Assembly (NCBI RefSeq): GCF_013337765.1
Contig: NZ_VBSB01000010.1
Location: 248,001-312,000, forward strand
Reading direction: 5' to 3'
Source of the DNA: Mycolicibacterium sphagni
GTDB lineage: Bacteria; Actinomycetota; Actinomycetes; Mycobacteriales; Mycobacteriaceae
DNA: 64,000 bases
Positions 61,450-64,000 of the stretch are shown one piece after another; positions within the stretch are counted from its first letter, which is position 1; every line of letters starts with the position of its first letter. The translations under genes and the position numbers were made by a program. A model generated the notes under the pieces. It did no database searches. It saw only the letters and a list, made by a program, of their open reading frames with translations, and had not been told where the DNA came from.

Positions 61450-63129
61450 CTACTGGACCTCGATCTCACGCAGCTCACGTTTGAGGATCTTGCCGGTCGG
61501 GTTGCGCGGCAACTCGGCGAGGAACACCACCTCGCGCGGAACCTTGTAGCGCGCAAGGTGTTCGCGCACATAGTTCTTGACGGCTTCCTCGCTGAGTTCG
61601 GCTTCCTCCCGCAGCACGACGAACGCCCGCAGCCGCGCACCCCAGTCGGGATCGTCGACACCGAGCGCGGTCGCCTCGACGACGTCGGGATGTCCACTGA
61701 TGAGATCCTCGACCTCGGCAGGGAAGACGTTCTCACCGCCCGAGACGATCATCTCGTCGTCACGGCCACTGACGAACAGCAAGCCGTTGTGGTCGAAATA
61801 GCCGACGTCACCTGAGGACATCAGTCCGTCGATGATCTGCTTATGACCGCCACCGGTGTAGCCCTCGAACGGGAAGCTGTTGCCGACGAAGATCCTGCCG
61901 ACCTCGCCCTGGGGTACCTCGTTGCCGTTTTCATCGAGGATCTTGATCGTCACGCCCCTGACCACCGGGCCGACGGTGGCCGGGTTCATCTGCAGGTCCT
62001 TCGGACCTGCGATGGTTGCCAGCGCGACTTCCGTTGAGCCGTAGAGGTTGTAGATCACGGGGCCGAGATCCTTGAGCGCCCGGGTGGCCAGCTCCGCGCC
62101 CAGCTGGGAGCCCGACACGAATACGATCCGCAATGACGACAGGTCGGGTTTGGTGTCCATGCTCTCCAGCGCGTCGAGCATGCGCGACAGCATGACCGGC
62201 ACCACCACGATCGCGGTCACCTTGTGTTTCTCGATGTCCTCCAACACGGTGGCCGGCTTGAACTTTCGGTGCAATACCATGGTCGAACCCAGCGTCAGGG
62301 CGATGGTGGCGTGCAGGTAGCCCAGCGCATGGAACATCGGTGACGGCAGCGACGTCACCTCGCCGGCACGGAACGGCACGCTGGAGAGCACTCCGCCGAT
62401 CGGCGCCAAGCTCGGCGGTGCGTTACGTGTGGCGCCCTTGGGGGTTCCAGTGGTGCCGCTGGTGAGGATGATGACCGACGCCCGTCGGGTGACCTTCGGC
62501 GCAGGCTCGCTGCTGTTGCGCGCGATGAACTCGGCGAGCGTTTCGTCGGTACTGCCCGACGGTCCGTCCGCCTCGGGGTTGGTCCCCAGCGCGCGGAGCT
62601 TGCCCAGCGGCGGCTCGGCCAGCTTCACCGCCTCCGAGTACTCGTCGTCGTAGATGATCAGCTTGGCGCCCTCGCGTTCCGAGACGTCCCTGATCTGTGG
62701 CCCGGAGAACTCGGTGTTGAGCATGATGATGCGGGCGCCGACCCGCGCGGCGCCGTAATTGGCGATCACGAACCATCGGTGGTTTCGGGCCAGGATGGCC
62801 ACCCCGTCACCGCCCTTGACGCCCATTGCCACCAGACCGTTGGCGACCGCGTGGGCAGCCTCGTCGAGCTCCTTGAAGGTCATCGACCCCTCGTCGTCGA
62901 CGATCGCCAGCTTGGTGGGGGTGCGGCGGGCGTTGAGCGCCGGAACCATCCCGATCTCACCCCAGCGGCGGATGTCGGCCACCATCGCGACGAGGTTCTG
63001 CGGTGGCTCGAGCCGGAGGGCGCCGGACTCAATCATCTTGAACAAATAGTGCAGCTCAGAGGAGCCACGTTCGGCCAACTGCTGTGCCTTGGCCAACGCC
63101 TGGGCGGGCAGATCCATCAGACTGGGCAT
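61450..63129 (-). CDS. fadD2: Long-chain fatty acid-CoA ligase
   Basis: The 559-residue adenylate-forming enzyme has the AMP-binding loop ILTSGTTGTPKGATRN, YNLYGSTEVALA, SSGDVGYFDHNG and GRDDEMIVSGGENVFPAEVE. The catalytic lysine is in NPTGKILKREL. It activates fatty acids to acyl-CoA via acyl-AMP. The ATG at 63127-63129 gives MPSLMDLPAQALAKAQQLAE, matching the size of FadD2 (560). It converges on fadE6 across the hairpin terminator and is divergent from the LigD-type gene. Confidence 0.92.
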   Translation of the reverse strand: MPSLMDLPAQALAKAQQLAERGSSELHYLFKMIESGALRLEPPQNLVAMVADIRRWGEIGMVPALNARRTPTKLAIVDDEGSMTFKELDEAAHAVANGLVAMGVKGGDGVAILARNHRWFVIANYGAARVGARIIMLNTEFSGPQIRDVSEREGAKLIIYDDEYSEAVKLAEPPLGKLRALGTNPEADGPSGSTDETLAEFIARNSSEPAPKVTRRASVIILTSGTTGTPKGATRNAPPSLAPIGGVLSSVPFRAGEVTSLPSPMFHALGYLHATIALTLGSTMVLHRKFKPATVLEDIEKHKVTAIVVVPVMLSRMLDALESMDTKPDLSSLRIVFVSGSQLGAELATRALKDLGPVIYNLYGSTEVALATIAGPKDLQMNPATVGPVVRGVTIKILDENGNEVPQGEVGRIFVGNSFPFEGYTGGGHKQIIDGLMSSGDVGYFDHNGLLFVSGRDDEMIVSGGENVFPAEVEDLISGHPDVVEATALGVDDPDWGARLRAFVVLREEAELSEEAVKNYVREHLARYKVPREVVFLAELPRNPTGKILKRELREIEVQ

Positions 63130-63195
63130 GCCTCCAACCCTATGTGACGTAGGTCGCACCCAGTCCAGAACGGCCCGGCTAATTACCATGGCCTG

Positions 63196-64000
63196 ATGGC
63201 GGACATCATGGAGATCGGGGGCCGCCAGGTCAGCGTCAGCCATCCCGACAAAGTCGTGTTCCCGGCGGCCGGCGGACGCGATCCGGTGACGAAATTGGAC
63301 CTCGTCACCTACTACCTGGCGGTGGCCGACGGCGCGCTGCACGGTGTCGCCGACCGGCCGATGATCCTCAAGCGGTTCGTCAAGGGCATCACCGAGGAGG
63401 CGATCTTTCAGAAGCGCGCCCCCGAGAAGCGCCCGGACTGGATCGAGGTCGCCGAGCTGCGCTACGCGAGGGGAACGTCGGCCAAGGAGGCGGTGCTGCA
63501 GGACGCGGCCGGGCTGATATGGGCAGTGAATCTCGGGTGCGTCGATCTCAATCCGCACCCCGTCCGCTCGGGCGATCTGGACCATCCCGACGAGCTGCGG
63601 ATCGACCTCGATCCGATGCCGGGTGTCGAGTGGCCGCAGATTCTGGACGTGGCGCAGGTGGCGCGCGAGGTACTCGCGGATCACGGGCTGACGGCGTGGC
63701 CCAAGACCTCGGGATCGCGCGGCTTTCACATCTATGCCCGGATCTCGCCGCACTGGCCGTTCAAACAGGTTCGGCTGGCTGCTGAAACGGTGGCCCGCGA
63801 AGTGCAGCGCCGCGCGCCGGAGCTGGCCACCAGCCAGTGGTGGAAAGAGGAACGCGGCCAGCGAGTGTTCGTCGACTTCAACCAGAACGCCAAGGACCGC
63901 ACCGTGGCGTCGGCCTATTCGGTGCGGGCCACCCCGGACGCGCGGGTATCCACTCCGCTGACATGGGATGAAGTGCCCGGCTGCCGTGCCGAGGAGTTCA
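63196..64000 (+). CDS. LigD-type polymerase/primase domain protein, partial (Rv0269c-like)
   Basis: The frame starts MADIMEIGGRQVSVSHPDKV and is still open at the right edge (268 codons). Archaeo-eukaryotic primase-type motifs are visible: RIDLDPMPGVEW (catalytic Asp pair), KTSGSRGFHIYARI and FVDFNQNAKDRTVASAYSVR. These match the polymerase domain of the non-homologous end-joining LigD group. Rv0269c is a stand-alone polymerase-domain protein, and the fadD2 neighbour supports orthology. A ligase domain beyond the edge cannot be excluded. Confidence 0.88.
   Translation, partial: MADIMEIGGRQVSVSHPDKVVFPAAGGRDPVTKLDLVTYYLAVADGALHGVADRPMILKRFVKGITEEAIFQKRAPEKRPDWIEVAELRYARGTSAKEAVLQDAAGLIWAVNLGCVDLNPHPVRSGDLDHPDELRIDLDPMPGVEWPQILDVAQVAREVLADHGLTAWPKTSGSRGFHIYARISPHWPFKQVRLAAETVAREVQRRAPELATSQWWKEERGQRVFVDFNQNAKDRTVASAYSVRATPDARVSTPLTWDEVPGCRAEEF

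Noticed and set aside
61450..63753. Extension of fadD2 upstream to 63753
   Set aside because: The extra 208 codons are opposite the LigD-type gene and do not match FadD2. ATG at 63129 gives the family length and N-terminus.
1..64000. CRISPR arrays, insertion sequences, prophage genes
   Set aside because: No spaced direct repeats, transposase, integrase or phage structural motifs were seen in any frame.

Overview
The window is high-GC actinobacterial DNA. Its gene families point to a mycobacterium, probably a fast-growing Mycolicibacterium-type species: a mycothiol-dependent isomerase-like protein, FadD2/FadE6, Stf0, UdgA, several lipoboxed proteins, mycobacterial secretion leaders and ESX (type VII secretion) associated families. 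By recalled synteny it runs, in inverted order, through the M. tuberculosis stretch from about Rv0322 (udgA) to Rv0269c (LigD-polymerase-like). Landmark genes keep matching relative strands: udgA, dcd, Rv0315-, Rv0314c-, Rv0310c-, Rv0309-, Rv0308- and Rv0307c-like genes, sulfatase/stf0/tam, Rv0293c-, Rv0281-, Rv0276-, Rv0275c-, Rv0274- and Rv0272c-like genes, fadE6, fadD2 and Rv0269c. All Rv correspondences are from memory, not a search.

Layout. 1-6862: SnoaL-like partial gene, mycothiol enzyme, udgA, a proline-rich membrane protein, dcd and a secreted GH64 beta-1,3-glucanase, all on the minus strand. 6971-7044: tRNA-Gly(CCC). 7073-10555: DUF445 and Abi-alpha-like genes behind a DHA2 drug exporter. 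10719-16666: SDR, SMP-30 lactonase, a truncated O-methyltransferase, two paralogous lipoproteins around a metallopeptidase-like lipoprotein, and a di-iron ferritin-like protein behind a 19-bp palindrome. 16710-20118: LpqN-like lipoprotein, GH16 beta-1,3-glucanase and a secreted protein with an internal duplication. 20401-25953: complete dipeptide-type ABC importer operon. 25967-36735: small secreted and membrane proteins, pyruvate oxidase, alcohol dehydrogenase, a TetR-linked dehydrogenase pair, WrbA and an L,D-transpeptidase-like protein.

36942-43557 is the most unusual part. An ESX-associated operon (anchored membrane protein, 762-residue protein with a C-terminal domain resembling DUF5631/DUF5632, 319-residue partner) is followed by a DUF2563 Esx-like protein and a 505-residue protein. 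The latter joins a mycobacterial polymorphic-toxin N-terminal region to a glycine-rich hydrophobic C-terminus. One or two small membrane proteins come next. This looks like a secreted pore-forming toxin with membrane immunity proteins. The cassette lies between two copies of the last 39 bp of the 319-residue gene, so it appears to have been inserted or duplicated into place.

43576-64000: PAP2-diacylglycerol kinase fusion, PAP2 phosphatase, sulfatase plus Stf0 sulfotransferase, tam, a GT39-type glycosyltransferase, hydrolases, methyltransferase, MpaB-type oxygenase with TetR, VOC protein, a hydrolase/2-hydroxyacid dehydrogenase/MFS operon, fadE6, fadD2 and the start of a LigD-type polymerase gene. 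The ESX-3 locus, which in M. tuberculosis sits between Rv0281 and Rv0293c, is absent: the two flanking homologues meet in a shared CTAG stop tetranucleotide. No CRISPR array, insertion sequence or rRNA was seen.
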